Shown: one piece after another, positions 1 to 7,656 of the stretch | How positions within the stretch are numbered: the first letter of the stretch is position 1 | How the letters are laid out: every line of letters begins with the position of its first letter | Origin: Parapedobacter sp042666505 | GTDB taxonomy: Bacteria > Bacteroidota > Bacteroidia > Sphingobacteriales > Sphingobacteriaceae | NCBI RefSeq assembly: GCF_042666505.1 | Contig: NZ_JBHTDN010000001.1 | Span: forward strand, 248,001 to 312,000 | Length of the DNA stretch: 64,000 bases | Direction of reading: 5' to 3' | The notes under the pieces: model-generated | The model's input: only the letters and a program-made list of their open reading frames with translations | What the model was told of the DNA's origin: nothing | The model's database searches: none | Translations under genes and position numbers: made by a program

Positions 1-84
1 CGCAGGCTAGATATGGTTTATGAGAGCTGGCCAACGGCCCCGTAGCTGACAACTAATACACAAAAACTCAAAAAAAACAAATAC

Positions 85-1119
85 ATGAACTGGACTCCCA
101 ATGTGGACCGTTACGAAAACATGCTGTTCAACCGTTGCGGACGGAGCGGATTGAAGCTTCCCGCAATTTCTCTCGGGCTGTGGAATAATTTTGGCGATAC
201 GATTCCGCACCACACGAAACAGGCGATATGCCGGCAAGCGTTTGATTTGGGCATTACCCACTTCGACCTGGCTAACAACTACGGCCCTCCGGCAGGCAGT
301 GCCGAATCCACGTTTGGCCGGATACTGAGAGAAGACTTTGCCGGTTGCCGCGATCAGCTGATTATTTCTTCAAAAGCGGGGTATGAGATGTGGCCGGGCC
401 CCTATGGCGAATGGGGAAGCCGAAAATACCTGATAGCGAGCTGCGATCAAAGCCTGAAAAGGCTGGGGGTTGACTATGTTGACATCTTCTACTCGCATCG
501 GTTTGACCCGGAAACACCCCTGGAGGAAACCATGATGGCGCTGGATCATATCGTGCGGTCGGGTAGGGCACTGTACGTAGGGATTTCGTCGTACAATTCC
601 AGACGCACGCGGGAGGCAGCGGCAATTCTGAGGGAATTGGGCACACCTTGTCTCATTCATCAGCCAAGTTATTCGTTGCTTAATCGTTGGGTGGAAGACG
701 ACGGATTGTTGGAGGCATTGGACGAATTGGGTATCGGATCGATTGTTTTTTCTCCGTTGGCACAGGGATTGTTAACCGATAAATACCTGAACGGAGTGCC
801 CGCCGATAGTCGGGCAAAAAATATCAAGCATTTTTTTCATAGCGACTTTCTGAACGAGCAAAATCTGGCAAATGTAAGGGAACTTGATGCGATCGCAAGG
901 CGGCGTGGACAGACACTCGCGCAGATGGCCATTGCTTGGGTGCTGCGAGACAGACGCGTCACGTCTGCGCTGATCGGTGCCAGCAGGCCGGAGCAGGTAG
1001 TCGATTGTGTAGGAGCATTGAAAAATCTTGATTTTTCTGTCGATGAACTGGCAGAAATCGACACTTACGCCAAAGACGGAGGCCTCAATATCTGGGCAAA
1101 ATCGGCAGAACTTGGGTAG
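85..1119 (+). CDS. yghZ: Aldo/keto reductase, YghZ (L-glyceraldehyde-3-phosphate reductase) type
   Basis: An NADPH-dependent aldo/keto reductase of the YghZ/MgrA branch, whose E. coli member reduces L-glyceraldehyde 3-phosphate and other aldehydes in the cytoplasm. The AKR tetrad is visible: D61, Y66, K97 (SSKAGYEMWPGPYG) and H138 (FYSHRFDPETP). The late GASRPEQV segment is the usual nicotinamide-phosphate-binding region. Length 344 aa is normal. The ATG at 85 is preferred over the one at 121 because the first residues (W..N.DRYENM.F.RCG.SGLKLP) follow the YghZ N-terminus. The gene ends 2 nt before the convergent lutB-like gene, with a small hairpin over the junction. The family is clear; the physiological substrate is inferred. 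Confidence 0.9.
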   Translation: MNWTPNVDRYENMLFNRCGRSGLKLPAISLGLWNNFGDTIPHHTKQAICRQAFDLGITHFDLANNYGPPAGSAESTFGRILREDFAGCRDQLIISSKAGYEMWPGPYGEWGSRKYLIASCDQSLKRLGVDYVDIFYSHRFDPETPLEETMMALDHIVRSGRALYVGISSYNSRRTREAAAILRELGTPCLIHQPSYSLLNRWVEDDGLLEALDELGIGSIVFSPLAQGLLTDKYLNGVPADSRAKNIKHFFHSDFLNEQNLANVRELDAIARRRGQTLAQMAIAWVLRDRRVTSALIGASRPEQVVDCVGALKNLDFSVDELAEIDTYAKDGGLNIWAKSAELG

Positions 1120-1131
1120 TTTTATCTACCC
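1114..1131. terminator. Small hairpin over the convergent gene junction
   Basis: GGGTAG at 1114-1119 pairs with CTACCC at 1126-1131 around a 6-nt loop. It spans the stop codons of the aldo/keto reductase (plus) and the LutB-like gene (minus). It may be a weak bidirectional terminator; neither side has a clean T tract. Confidence 0.4.
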
Positions 1132-2501
1132 CTTTCTTTCCATTGTCTGCTAAAAGACTTTTCAGCAAGCTCAGGTAGCTTCCGGTGTTTGCCCCATGCT
1201 TTCCGGAAAAACCGTCGGAGCAGAAAGTTTTTGATCTTTCCACCGAATAGGTCGATCATTTTGCGCTTGGTGATTGCAAAAGTAAAGCCCTTCCACGCTA
1301 ATTTTTCAGTTTTGGCGACGATGCCCTTGCTTACCGCGTCCCGCCGGTTAAGCAACAACATCTGATGAATGTCTATTTTTACGGGGCAGACTTCAGAGCA
1401 CTTCCCGCATAAACTTGACGCATAGCTAAGGTGCTTAAACTCCTCCATTCCTCGAAGGTGAGGGGTAATCAGCGAACCGATAGGCCCGCTGTACGTGGTA
1501 TGGTAGGTATGCCCGCCCACATTTTTGTAAATGGGGCAGCCGTTTAGACAGGCACCGCAACGAATGCAATATAAGCCTTGTCGTTGTTCCTTTTGCGCCA
1601 ATAAATCGGTGCGGCCATTGTCCAGAAGTACTACATACATTTCCTCAGGTCCGTCCGTTTCGTCTGCTTGCCTGGGGCCACCGATAATGCTGTTGTATAC
1701 GGTAAGACGCTGCCCCGTACCATGACTGGACAACAGCGGCCAAAACAAATCGAGATCCGCCAGGGAAGGAATGATTTTCTCAATGCCTACAATGGCGATA
1801 TGAATCTTGGGGAAGGTTGTTGAGAGCCGTGCATTCCCTTCATTTTCCGTAATGGCAATACTGCCCGTGTCGGCAATGAGAAAGTTCCCTCCCGTAATGC
1901 CTACATCTGCCGACGTATATGGTTCGCGGAGTAGTTCCCGTGCTTTGAGGGTGAGTTCCTGCGCACTTGCGTCAATGGGCGTGCCGAAACGCTGATGAAA
2001 GAGCTCGGCAATATCTTGCAGGCTAAGGTGCATGGCAGGGGTGACGATGTGGTAGGGCTTTTGGCCAAGTAGCTGTACAATGTATTCGCCAAGATCCGTT
2101 TCCAGGGTTTTGACGCCTTTTTTTTCAAGAAAGTCATTCAGATCAATTTCCTCGGTGGTCATGGATTTTGATTTCACCACCGTTTTCGCGCCGGAACGCT
2201 GCATGATTTTCCAAATTTCTTCCCGTGCCTCGTCGGCGTCGTTGGCCCAGATGACTTTACCACCCTTTTGGACGAAATTCGATTCAAACTCGGGCAAGAG
2301 CTTATCCAGGGTTTCCATCACCCGCCACTTGATAATATGGGCTTTACGTTTGGAATTCTCGATGTGGTGGAAATGGGATAGCCCGATTTGGACCGCGGTA
2401 TCGTACTTATCAATATTATAATTGATGATTTGCCGATGACGAGGTTCAAATGCCTTGGCAGCACTGTCTTTCAGGAAAGCGATTTCTTGTACAGACGGCA
2501 T
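1122..2501 (-). CDS. lutB: LutB-like iron-sulfur oxidoreductase subunit
   Basis: Resembles LutB, the iron-sulfur subunit of the LutABC system that oxidises L-lactate to pyruvate. At 459 aa it has the usual length. The N-terminal two thirds is the LUD domain. Two ferredoxin-type clusters follow: C312, C315, C318, C322 (CIRCGACLNGCP) and C365, C368, C372 (CGKCSEVCP); the last cysteine of the second cluster was not located. A basic tail ends the protein. LutA and LutC are not in the window, so the subunit is orphaned here or its partners lie elsewhere. It starts 47 nt after the aspS stop on the same strand, so the two may be co-transcribed. The family is clear; lactate as substrate is by homology. 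Confidence 0.88.
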   Translation of the reverse strand: MPSVQEIAFLKDSAAKAFEPRHRQIINYNIDKYDTAVQIGLSHFHHIENSKRKAHIIKWRVMETLDKLLPEFESNFVQKGGKVIWANDADEAREEIWKIMQRSGAKTVVKSKSMTTEEIDLNDFLEKKGVKTLETDLGEYIVQLLGQKPYHIVTPAMHLSLQDIAELFHQRFGTPIDASAQELTLKARELLREPYTSADVGITGGNFLIADTGSIAITENEGNARLSTTFPKIHIAIVGIEKIIPSLADLDLFWPLLSSHGTGQRLTVYNSIIGGPRQADETDGPEEMYVVLLDNGRTDLLAQKEQRQGLYCIRCGACLNGCPIYKNVGGHTYHTTYSGPIGSLITPHLRGMEEFKHLSYASSLCGKCSEVCPVKIDIHQMLLLNRRDAVSKGIVAKTEKLAWKGFTFAITKRKMIDLFGGKIKNFLLRRFFRKAWGKHRKLPELAEKSFSRQWKERGR

Positions 2502-2548
2502 ATGAAGCGTATTTCTACACTAATAACGAATAAAAATCAAAAGTGTTG

Positions 2549-4297
2549 TCATGAGTGCTTCGTCGCGATGGCCAATTCCGTCAATTGCTCAGCGGATAGG
2601 CTCGACGGCGAATCAATCATGACGTCTCTTCCGGAATTGTTTTTCGGGAAGGCAATCACGTCACGGATGCTGTCTATTTCGGCAAACAAGGCGACTAGCC
2701 GGTCAAAGCCGAATGCAATGCCACCATGTGGAGGCGCACCATATGTGAATGCATCCAGGAGAAAACCGAACTGCTTTTGTGCTTCCTCCGGACTGAAACC
2801 AAGGTGCTTGAATAATAGCGATTGCAATTGGCGATCGTGTATACGGATCGAGCCACCGCCCACTTCGGTGCCATTGATAACCAAATCGTACGCATTAGCG
2901 CGAACCTTGCCCGGCTCGCTATCCAGCAAGGGGATGTCTTCGGGTTTCGGAGAGGTGAAGGGATGGTGCATGGCGTGATACCGGCCACTATCTTCGTCCC
3001 ATTCCAGCAGTGGGAAATCCACTACCCATAGGGGAACATACTTGCCTTTATCCCGTAATCCAAGTTGCGAAGCGATTTCGAGACGAAGTTCGCACAATTG
3101 CTTCCTTACTTTATCGGTTTGTCCCGCCATTACCAATAGCATATCCCCAGGCTTCGCGTCAAAAGCAGCGGCCCACAGCTCAAGCTGCTGAGGGGTGTAG
3201 AATTTGTCGACCGATGACTTGAGTGTACCGTCATCGGCATAGCGGAGATAAACCAATCCACTGGCACCGATCTGGGGGCGCTTTACAAAATCGGTCAAGG
3301 CGTCCAGTTGTTTGCGGGTATAGTTAGCACACCCCTCGGCTTTGATGCCCACGACCAACTCGGCTTGGTCAAATACGGGGAATCCCGATCCCTTGAGCAC
3401 ATCGTTCAACTCCACGAATGGCATTCCAAAACGGAGATCGGGTTTGTCCGAACCGTAAAGGCGCATGGCCTGTTCATAAGGCATACGCGGTATGTCACGT
3501 AAATCAATGCCTTTTACGGTTTTAAATAAATGTTTGATTAAGCCCTCAAAAACCTGCAGAATATCTTCCTGTTCCACAAACGCCATTTCACAATCTATCT
3601 GAGTGAATTCGGGCTGTCTATCCGCACGCAGGTCTTCATCGCGGAAGCATTTCACGATCTGGAAATATCGGTCAAAGCCGGAAACCATCAGCAATTGCTT
3701 GAAGGTCTGCGGCGATTGGGGGAGCGCATAAAATTCCCCCGGATTCATACGGCTGGGCACCACGAAATCGCGTGCGCCTTCGGGCGTAGATTTGATCAAT
3801 ACCGGTGTTTCCACTTCCAAAAAGTGTCGCCCATCCAGGTATCTACGTGTTTCTTGAGCCAGCCTGTGGCGTAATATAAGATTGTTACGAAGGGGATTCC
3901 GTCGAAGATCCAGATAGCGATATTTCATCCGCAAGTCATCGCCCCCGTCGGTTTCATCTTCAATGGTAAATGGCGGTAGGTTGGCCGGATTCAGTACGTC
4001 AAGCGACGTAACCTTTAGCTCGATATCGCCCGTAGCCAATTTGGGGTTTTTGTTTTCCCGTTCAATTACCCGACCGGTGACTTTGATGACGTATTCTCTT
4101 CCCAATTCCCGGGCCTTGCTCCGCAAGGCCTCGTCGTCTGCAGCATCAAACACCAACTGGGTGATCCCATAACGATCGCGTACGTCGATAAATGTCATTC
4201 CGCCAAGATCACGAGACTTTTGGATCCATCCGCTCAAAATAACTGTTTTACCTAAATCCGAAAGGGTCAATTCACCGCACGTATGTGTTCTATGCAT
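2549..4297 (-). CDS. aspS: Aspartyl-tRNA synthetase
   Basis: Charges tRNA-Asp with aspartate in the cytoplasm. The protein is 582 aa, a bacterial-type class IIb synthetase. An N-terminal OB-fold anticodon domain (about 1-105, beginning MHRTHTCGEL) is followed by the catalytic core: motif 2 around FRDEDLRADRQPEFTQ, the bacterial GAD insertion in the middle, the HHPFTSP segment, and motif 3 in GIAFGFDRLVAL near the C-terminus. Whether it is discriminating or also charges tRNA-Asn cannot be told reliably by eye. A Bacteroidota-type -7 box (TATTTTTG, minus strand, 4318-4325) lies just upstream, giving a leader of about 15 nt. The lutB-like gene follows on the same strand. Confidence 0.97.
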   Translation of the reverse strand: MHRTHTCGELTLSDLGKTVILSGWIQKSRDLGGMTFIDVRDRYGITQLVFDAADDEALRSKARELGREYVIKVTGRVIERENKNPKLATGDIELKVTSLDVLNPANLPPFTIEDETDGGDDLRMKYRYLDLRRNPLRNNLILRHRLAQETRRYLDGRHFLEVETPVLIKSTPEGARDFVVPSRMNPGEFYALPQSPQTFKQLLMVSGFDRYFQIVKCFRDEDLRADRQPEFTQIDCEMAFVEQEDILQVFEGLIKHLFKTVKGIDLRDIPRMPYEQAMRLYGSDKPDLRFGMPFVELNDVLKGSGFPVFDQAELVVGIKAEGCANYTRKQLDALTDFVKRPQIGASGLVYLRYADDGTLKSSVDKFYTPQQLELWAAAFDAKPGDMLLVMAGQTDKVRKQLCELRLEIASQLGLRDKGKYVPLWVVDFPLLEWDEDSGRYHAMHHPFTSPKPEDIPLLDSEPGKVRANAYDLVINGTEVGGGSIRIHDRQLQSLLFKHLGFSPEEAQKQFGFLLDAFTYGAPPHGGIAFGFDRLVALFAEIDSIRDVIAFPKNNSGRDVMIDSPSSLSAEQLTELAIATKHS

Positions 4298-4317
4298 TTT
4301 TCCGTTATATTAAGCGG

Positions 4318-4349
4318 CAAAAATAGCGGTTTTTTCGGAACAACCACAA
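4318..4349 (-). promoter_or_regulatory. Predicted aspS promoter (Bacteroidota sigma-A type)
   Basis: On the minus strand a -7 box TATTTTTG (4325 down to 4318) matches TAnnTTTG. A TTG (4349-4347) lies 21 nt upstream as a -33 element. The aspS ATG at 4297 is about 20 nt beyond the box. Confidence 0.6.
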
Positions 4350-4354
4350 CATCA

Positions 4355-5038
4355 TCAGCACAAGCTTCCGGCGTACGCGCGGCCCAACGGCACATTTTCG
4401 CCGTTGTTTAGTAAAATGTTCGATGCACTGCGTGCCCGGATGGCGTCCTTGTTGATCAGATAGGACTTATGTATCCGGATAAATTTTTTGTTAGTTAGGA
4501 TGGTTTCGGAAACTTCTTTCAAGCATTTGCGGAGCACAAATTTTTTGCTCGTGGTAATAAAGGTCGTGTAGTTTCCTTCGGCGTGCGCGTAGATCATTTC
4601 ATCTACCGGTATTTTTGTCTTGTGTCTCCCGTCAGGGAGAAAGATGTTTTGGTCTTCTTCTTTTGTCTCAATGTGATTAAAAGCGATCTCGATGGACGCA
4701 TATACGTCATTTCGGTTGAACGGTTTGACGATATATCCCGACGGCTTCGTTGACTTCGCCGCTTCGATGGTGCTGCGGTCGGCATGAGACGTCAGAAAGA
4801 TAAACGGGATGCGGTAGTTCCTGTTGATTTCATGCGCGAGATCGATTCCGGTTTTTTCGCCGGAAAGAATAATGTCGATCAGTATTAAATCGGGCTGGCT
4901 GCTCTTTATCGCGGATACAGCATCTTCATAGGTCGTTGAAACCCCGCATACCTGGTAACCCAATTCTTCAAGCATATACTCCAAATCCATCGTGATAATA
5001 AGCTGGTCTTCTACGATAAGTATCTTTTTTCGTCTCAT
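4355..5038 (-). CDS. LytTR-family response regulator
   Basis: A two-component response regulator of 227 aa. The N-terminal receiver (about 4-125) has acidic residues E10/D11, phospho-acceptor D55 (LILIDIIL), T83 and K105. The C-terminal LytTR DNA-binding domain (about 135-227) contains the typical FIRIHKSYLIN segment. It would regulate transcription in response to a sensor kinase, probably of the LytS/HisKA_2 type usual for this family in Bacteroidota. No kinase gene is adjacent, so the partner is unknown. The gene is 57 nt from the aspS start on the same strand, and aspS has its own promoter between them. Confidence 0.9.
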   Translation of the reverse strand: MRRKKILIVEDQLIITMDLEYMLEELGYQVCGVSTTYEDAVSAIKSSQPDLILIDIILSGEKTGIDLAHEINRNYRIPFIFLTSHADRSTIEAAKSTKPSGYIVKPFNRNDVYASIEIAFNHIETKEEDQNIFLPDGRHKTKIPVDEMIYAHAEGNYTTFITTSKKFVLRKCLKEVSETILTNKKFIRIHKSYLINKDAIRARSASNILLNNGENVPLGRAYAGSLC

Positions 5039-5207
5039 GGGATCGATATGGTTATAATGACTTTATAATAATTCAGTACCTGATCTGTAATCGCAGGCTA
5101 AAGTAGATAGACTGCGCTTTTTTTGTTGTAGGAATTTGCTTACATTATTGTATTCATCTTTTAATCAGCTATTTTGAGTGCTTCCTTGAGGCTTTCATGA
5201 TAATTGA

Positions 5208-5642
5208 TCATTGACAAGTGCCGTCTTTTACGATCCATACCCTGGAGGTACTGCTGCTACGAGGGGTGGGAAAATCCTTCTCCTGTACTTCGTACCCCAA
5301 AATTATACTTCCTCCTTTTGGATTGCCGGTGGCGGTCAAAACGGCACGGTCCCCCTTGTTTAATTGGACACTGACGGCAAACGGAATTGAATCAGGCTGA
5401 ATCGTTACCTTTCCCTTGCTGGTTTGGTAGGTAATCGAGTTCACGGACGCATCGCTATAAGCAGATACCTGGTAGGTCACTAAGCTTGGTCCGGATACTT
5501 GTAATGCTTCGATATGGCAATCGCATTGCTGAGGAAATAACTCCTGGCTTTTATTGCACGATAAAAGTGATAGGATGACTAAGAATAATGTCTTGACAAC
5601 AGCGGTCAAATGCATAGCAGTCTTATAGGTGTTTATAAGCAC
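5208..5642 (-). CDS. Small predicted lipoprotein, function unknown
   Basis: Not recognised. The 144-aa product starts with a hydrophobic signal ending in a lipobox-like LLSC followed by NKSQ, so it is probably a lipoprotein. The mature part is polar and beta-rich, contains a CDC pair, and ends GTCQ. A second ATG at 5615 (residue 10) would still give a complete signal peptide, so the start is uncertain. It lies alone between the LytTR regulator and the mraZ promoter region, on the strand opposite to mraZ. Confidence 0.6.
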   Translation of the reverse strand: MLINTYKTAMHLTAVVKTLFLVILSLLSCNKSQELFPQQCDCHIEALQVSGPSLVTYQVSAYSDASVNSITYQTSKGKVTIQPDSIPFAVSVQLNKGDRAVLTATGNPKGGSIILGYEVQEKDFPTPRSSSTSRVWIVKDGTCQ

Positions 5643-5761
5643 AAAGATGCCGATAAAACCAGGGGAAACCGGTTAAAACTCCGCGCTATTTTTGGATTTG
5701 TAGCGATTCCACTACAAGTGTCAATTCGCGTCATTTTGGCCAAGGAAACGGGTGATTTGCA

Positions 5762-5819
5762 TGTGGAAAACTTTTTTGTGGGAAAAAGTGGGAGAAAGTG
5801 GAGCAAATATCTACTTTTA
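5762..5819 (+). promoter_or_regulatory. mraZ promoter region with MraZ-type direct repeats
   Basis: Three direct repeats GTGGGA, GTGGGA and GTGGAG start at 5778, 5788 and 5798, exactly 10 nt apart. This is the arrangement of the TGGG(N) repeats bound by MraZ at its own promoter in other bacteria. A further GTGGAA lies at 5763, inside TGTGGAAAA (5762-5770), which also reads as a DnaA-box-like TTTTCCACA on the minus strand. A near-consensus -7 box TACTTTTA (5812-5819) follows, so the repeats sit around the -33 region. Autorepression of the dcw cluster is inferred from this layout. Confidence 0.7.
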
Positions 5820-5847
5820 CATCATATTTATTGGGTAACATGTAGGT

Positions 5848-6318
5848 ATGAGTCATCTCATAGGCGAATTTGATTGCAAGTTAGACACCAAGGGAAGGAT
5901 GGTGCTGCCAGCTGCGCTCAAAAGGCAAATGCCTGAAGTAGAGCAGTCTGGGCTTGTAATTAATCGCGGTTTTGAGAAACATCTTGTCGTTTACCCAAGA
6001 GGGGAGTGGGATAAAATTACGGCCCGGTTAGCAAAATTGAATCAGTATGTGGCACGAAATAGAAAGTTTATCCGCGATTTTACACGGGGCGCCACGGAGT
6101 TGACATTGGATTCGGCGGGCCGCGTGCTGCTGCCTAAATCCTTGCTGGAATATGCCGGGATCGAAGCGGATATTGTGCTTTCGTGTCAGTTCAATAAGAT
6201 AGAAGTGTGGTCTAAAGACGCATACAATCAGTTGTGGGAAGATGACGAAGACGATGACTTTGCCGCACTAGCGGAAGAAGTGATGGGTGGAAACTTAGCT
6301 GCCGAAGAGGATGAATAA
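5848..6318 (+). CDS. mraZ: Transcriptional regulator MraZ
   Basis: The first gene of the dcw cluster. MraZ is a DNA-binding protein that forms rings and represses the dcw promoter. The 156-aa product has the two expected SpoVT/AbrB-like half-domains, each with its D..GR motif: DTKGRMVLPAAL near residue 13 and DSAGRVLLPKSLL near residue 91. The acidic C-terminal tail (DDEDDDFAALAEE) is longer than in E. coli. Its last 8 nt overlap the start of rsmH. Its predicted operator repeats lie 50-70 nt upstream. Confidence 0.96.
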   Translation: MSHLIGEFDCKLDTKGRMVLPAALKRQMPEVEQSGLVINRGFEKHLVVYPRGEWDKITARLAKLNQYVARNRKFIRDFTRGATELTLDSAGRVLLPKSLLEYAGIEADIVLSCQFNKIEVWSKDAYNQLWEDDEDDDFAALAEEVMGGNLAAEEDE

Positions 6319-7216
6319 CGCGTATCATATACCCGTAATGCTCCGCGAATGCATGGAGGCGCTGGCGATTAAGCCGGATGGGGTGTATGTAGACGTCACG
6401 TTTGGGGGCGGAGGGCATTCAAAGGAATTGTTAAGGCAATTGGGCCCGAATGGGAAGCTATATGCGTTTGACCAGGACCCCGACGCGTTGCGAAACGTAA
6501 TTGATGACGGGCGATTCGTGCTCATTCATCAGAACTTCAGGTTTTTGAAAAATAATTTGCGGCTTCACGGCGTCCGGGAGGTCGACGGCATTTTAGCGGA
6601 TCTGGGGGTATCTTCCCATCAATTCGATAGTGCTGAGCGAGGATTCTCCACCCGTTTCGAGGCGGTGTTGGATATGCGTATGGATCAGGCCGGAGAGCTG
6701 GATGCCAGACAGGTGCTGAATACCTATTCCGAGGCGGAACTTCACCGCATCTTTGGAATGTATGGCGAACTGCAGAATGCGCGCACATTGGCAAAAACGA
6801 TCGTGACTGCACGGGCCAGTCAGCCGCTTCATACCGTGGAAACGTTGAAAAGCGTGGTAAAGAAAGTGGTTCCACGCGGCAAGGAACATAAATATTATGC
6901 GCAGCTATTTCAGGCATTACGCATTGAGGTAAACGGTGAGTTGGAAGCACTGCAGGAATTCCTCCAGCAAAGTGTATCAATGCTCAAACCCGGTGGCCGG
7001 TTGGTGGTGATGTCTTATCATTCATTGGAAGATCGGTTGGTAAAGAACTTTATGGCGAAGGGGAAATTTAAAGGAGAGGTGGAAAAAGATTTTTTCGGAC
7101 GGGAAATTAAGCCCCTAAAGTTGGTCACCCGGAAAGCAATGGTTGCAAGTGAGGCTGAAGTGAGTCATAACAGCCGCGCTCGGAGCGCAAAACTAAGGGC
7201 GGCAGAGAAAGTATAG
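6311..7216 (+). CDS. rsmH: 16S rRNA (cytosine(1402)-N4)-methyltransferase RsmH
   Basis: N4-methylates C1402 of 16S rRNA using S-adenosylmethionine. At 301 aa it is standard length. The SAM-binding loop VDVTFGGGGHSKELL is near residue 28. LADLGVSSHQFD and YHSLEDRLVKNF near the C-terminus are signature segments of the MraW family. The start overlaps the mraZ stop by 8 nt, and ftsL follows 7 nt after the stop, as expected for tight co-transcription in the dcw operon. Confidence 0.97.
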   Translation: MNNAYHIPVMLRECMEALAIKPDGVYVDVTFGGGGHSKELLRQLGPNGKLYAFDQDPDALRNVIDDGRFVLIHQNFRFLKNNLRLHGVREVDGILADLGVSSHQFDSAERGFSTRFEAVLDMRMDQAGELDARQVLNTYSEAELHRIFGMYGELQNARTLAKTIVTARASQPLHTVETLKSVVKKVVPRGKEHKYYAQLFQALRIEVNGELEALQEFLQQSVSMLKPGGRLVVMSYHSLEDRLVKNFMAKGKFKGEVEKDFFGREIKPLKLVTRKAMVASEAEVSHNSRARSAKLRAAEKV

Positions 7217-7223
7217 AAAAGCT

Positions 7224-7631
7224 ATGGCAAGGAATGTATATAAACAACAGCCATTGAGTGAAGAACAACAAGTGGAACTGCAAGAAACGGTGGAGGAAAA
7301 AGCAGATGCCACCCGTACGTTTTTCCAATCGCTGTTTGGCTCCGATTGGCTTTCGTCGACAGCATTTGTAGGGTACATTCCGTTTATTGCATTTGTCGGA
7401 TTGTTGGCGATTATATACATCGCCAATAGGCATTACGCCGAGCGGACAGTGCGCGAGATAGATCATTTAGGAAAAGAGGTAAAGGAGATGAATTGGGACT
7501 ACAAATCCCTCTCGGCCGACCTTATGAAGATGACTACACAAACTGAGATTGCCAAAAGGGTGGACAGCATGGGACTGAAAGAACGTACCGAACCACCCAA
7601 AAAAATAAGGATCATCAAACCCAAAAATTAG
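7224..7631 (+). CDS. ftsL: FtsL-like cell division protein
   Basis: A small bitopic division protein at the position where ftsL lies in dcw clusters. The 135-aa product has a cytoplasmic N-terminus of about 45 residues rich in Glu/Gln, one membrane helix (about 46-67, ending in IIYIANRH), and a periplasmic stretch predicted to form a coiled coil (VREIDHLGKEVKEMNWDYKSLSADLMK). FtsL acts with FtsQ and FtsB at the divisome. FtsL sequences diverge strongly, so the call rests on position, topology and size, and it fits the Bacteroidota FtsL-like family. Confidence 0.85.
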   Translation: MARNVYKQQPLSEEQQVELQETVEEKADATRTFFQSLFGSDWLSSTAFVGYIPFIAFVGLLAIIYIANRHYAERTVREIDHLGKEVKEMNWDYKSLSADLMKMTTQTEIAKRVDSMGLKERTEPPKKIRIIKPKN

Positions 7632-7656
7632 CGGGTGGATTTTAAATGACACAGAC

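Noticed and set aside
1..84. A gene fragment at the left edge
   Set aside because: The 84 nt before the aldo/keto reductase contain stops in all plus frames that could reach it and only the dispersed TAGCTGACAAC motif; nothing can be assigned.
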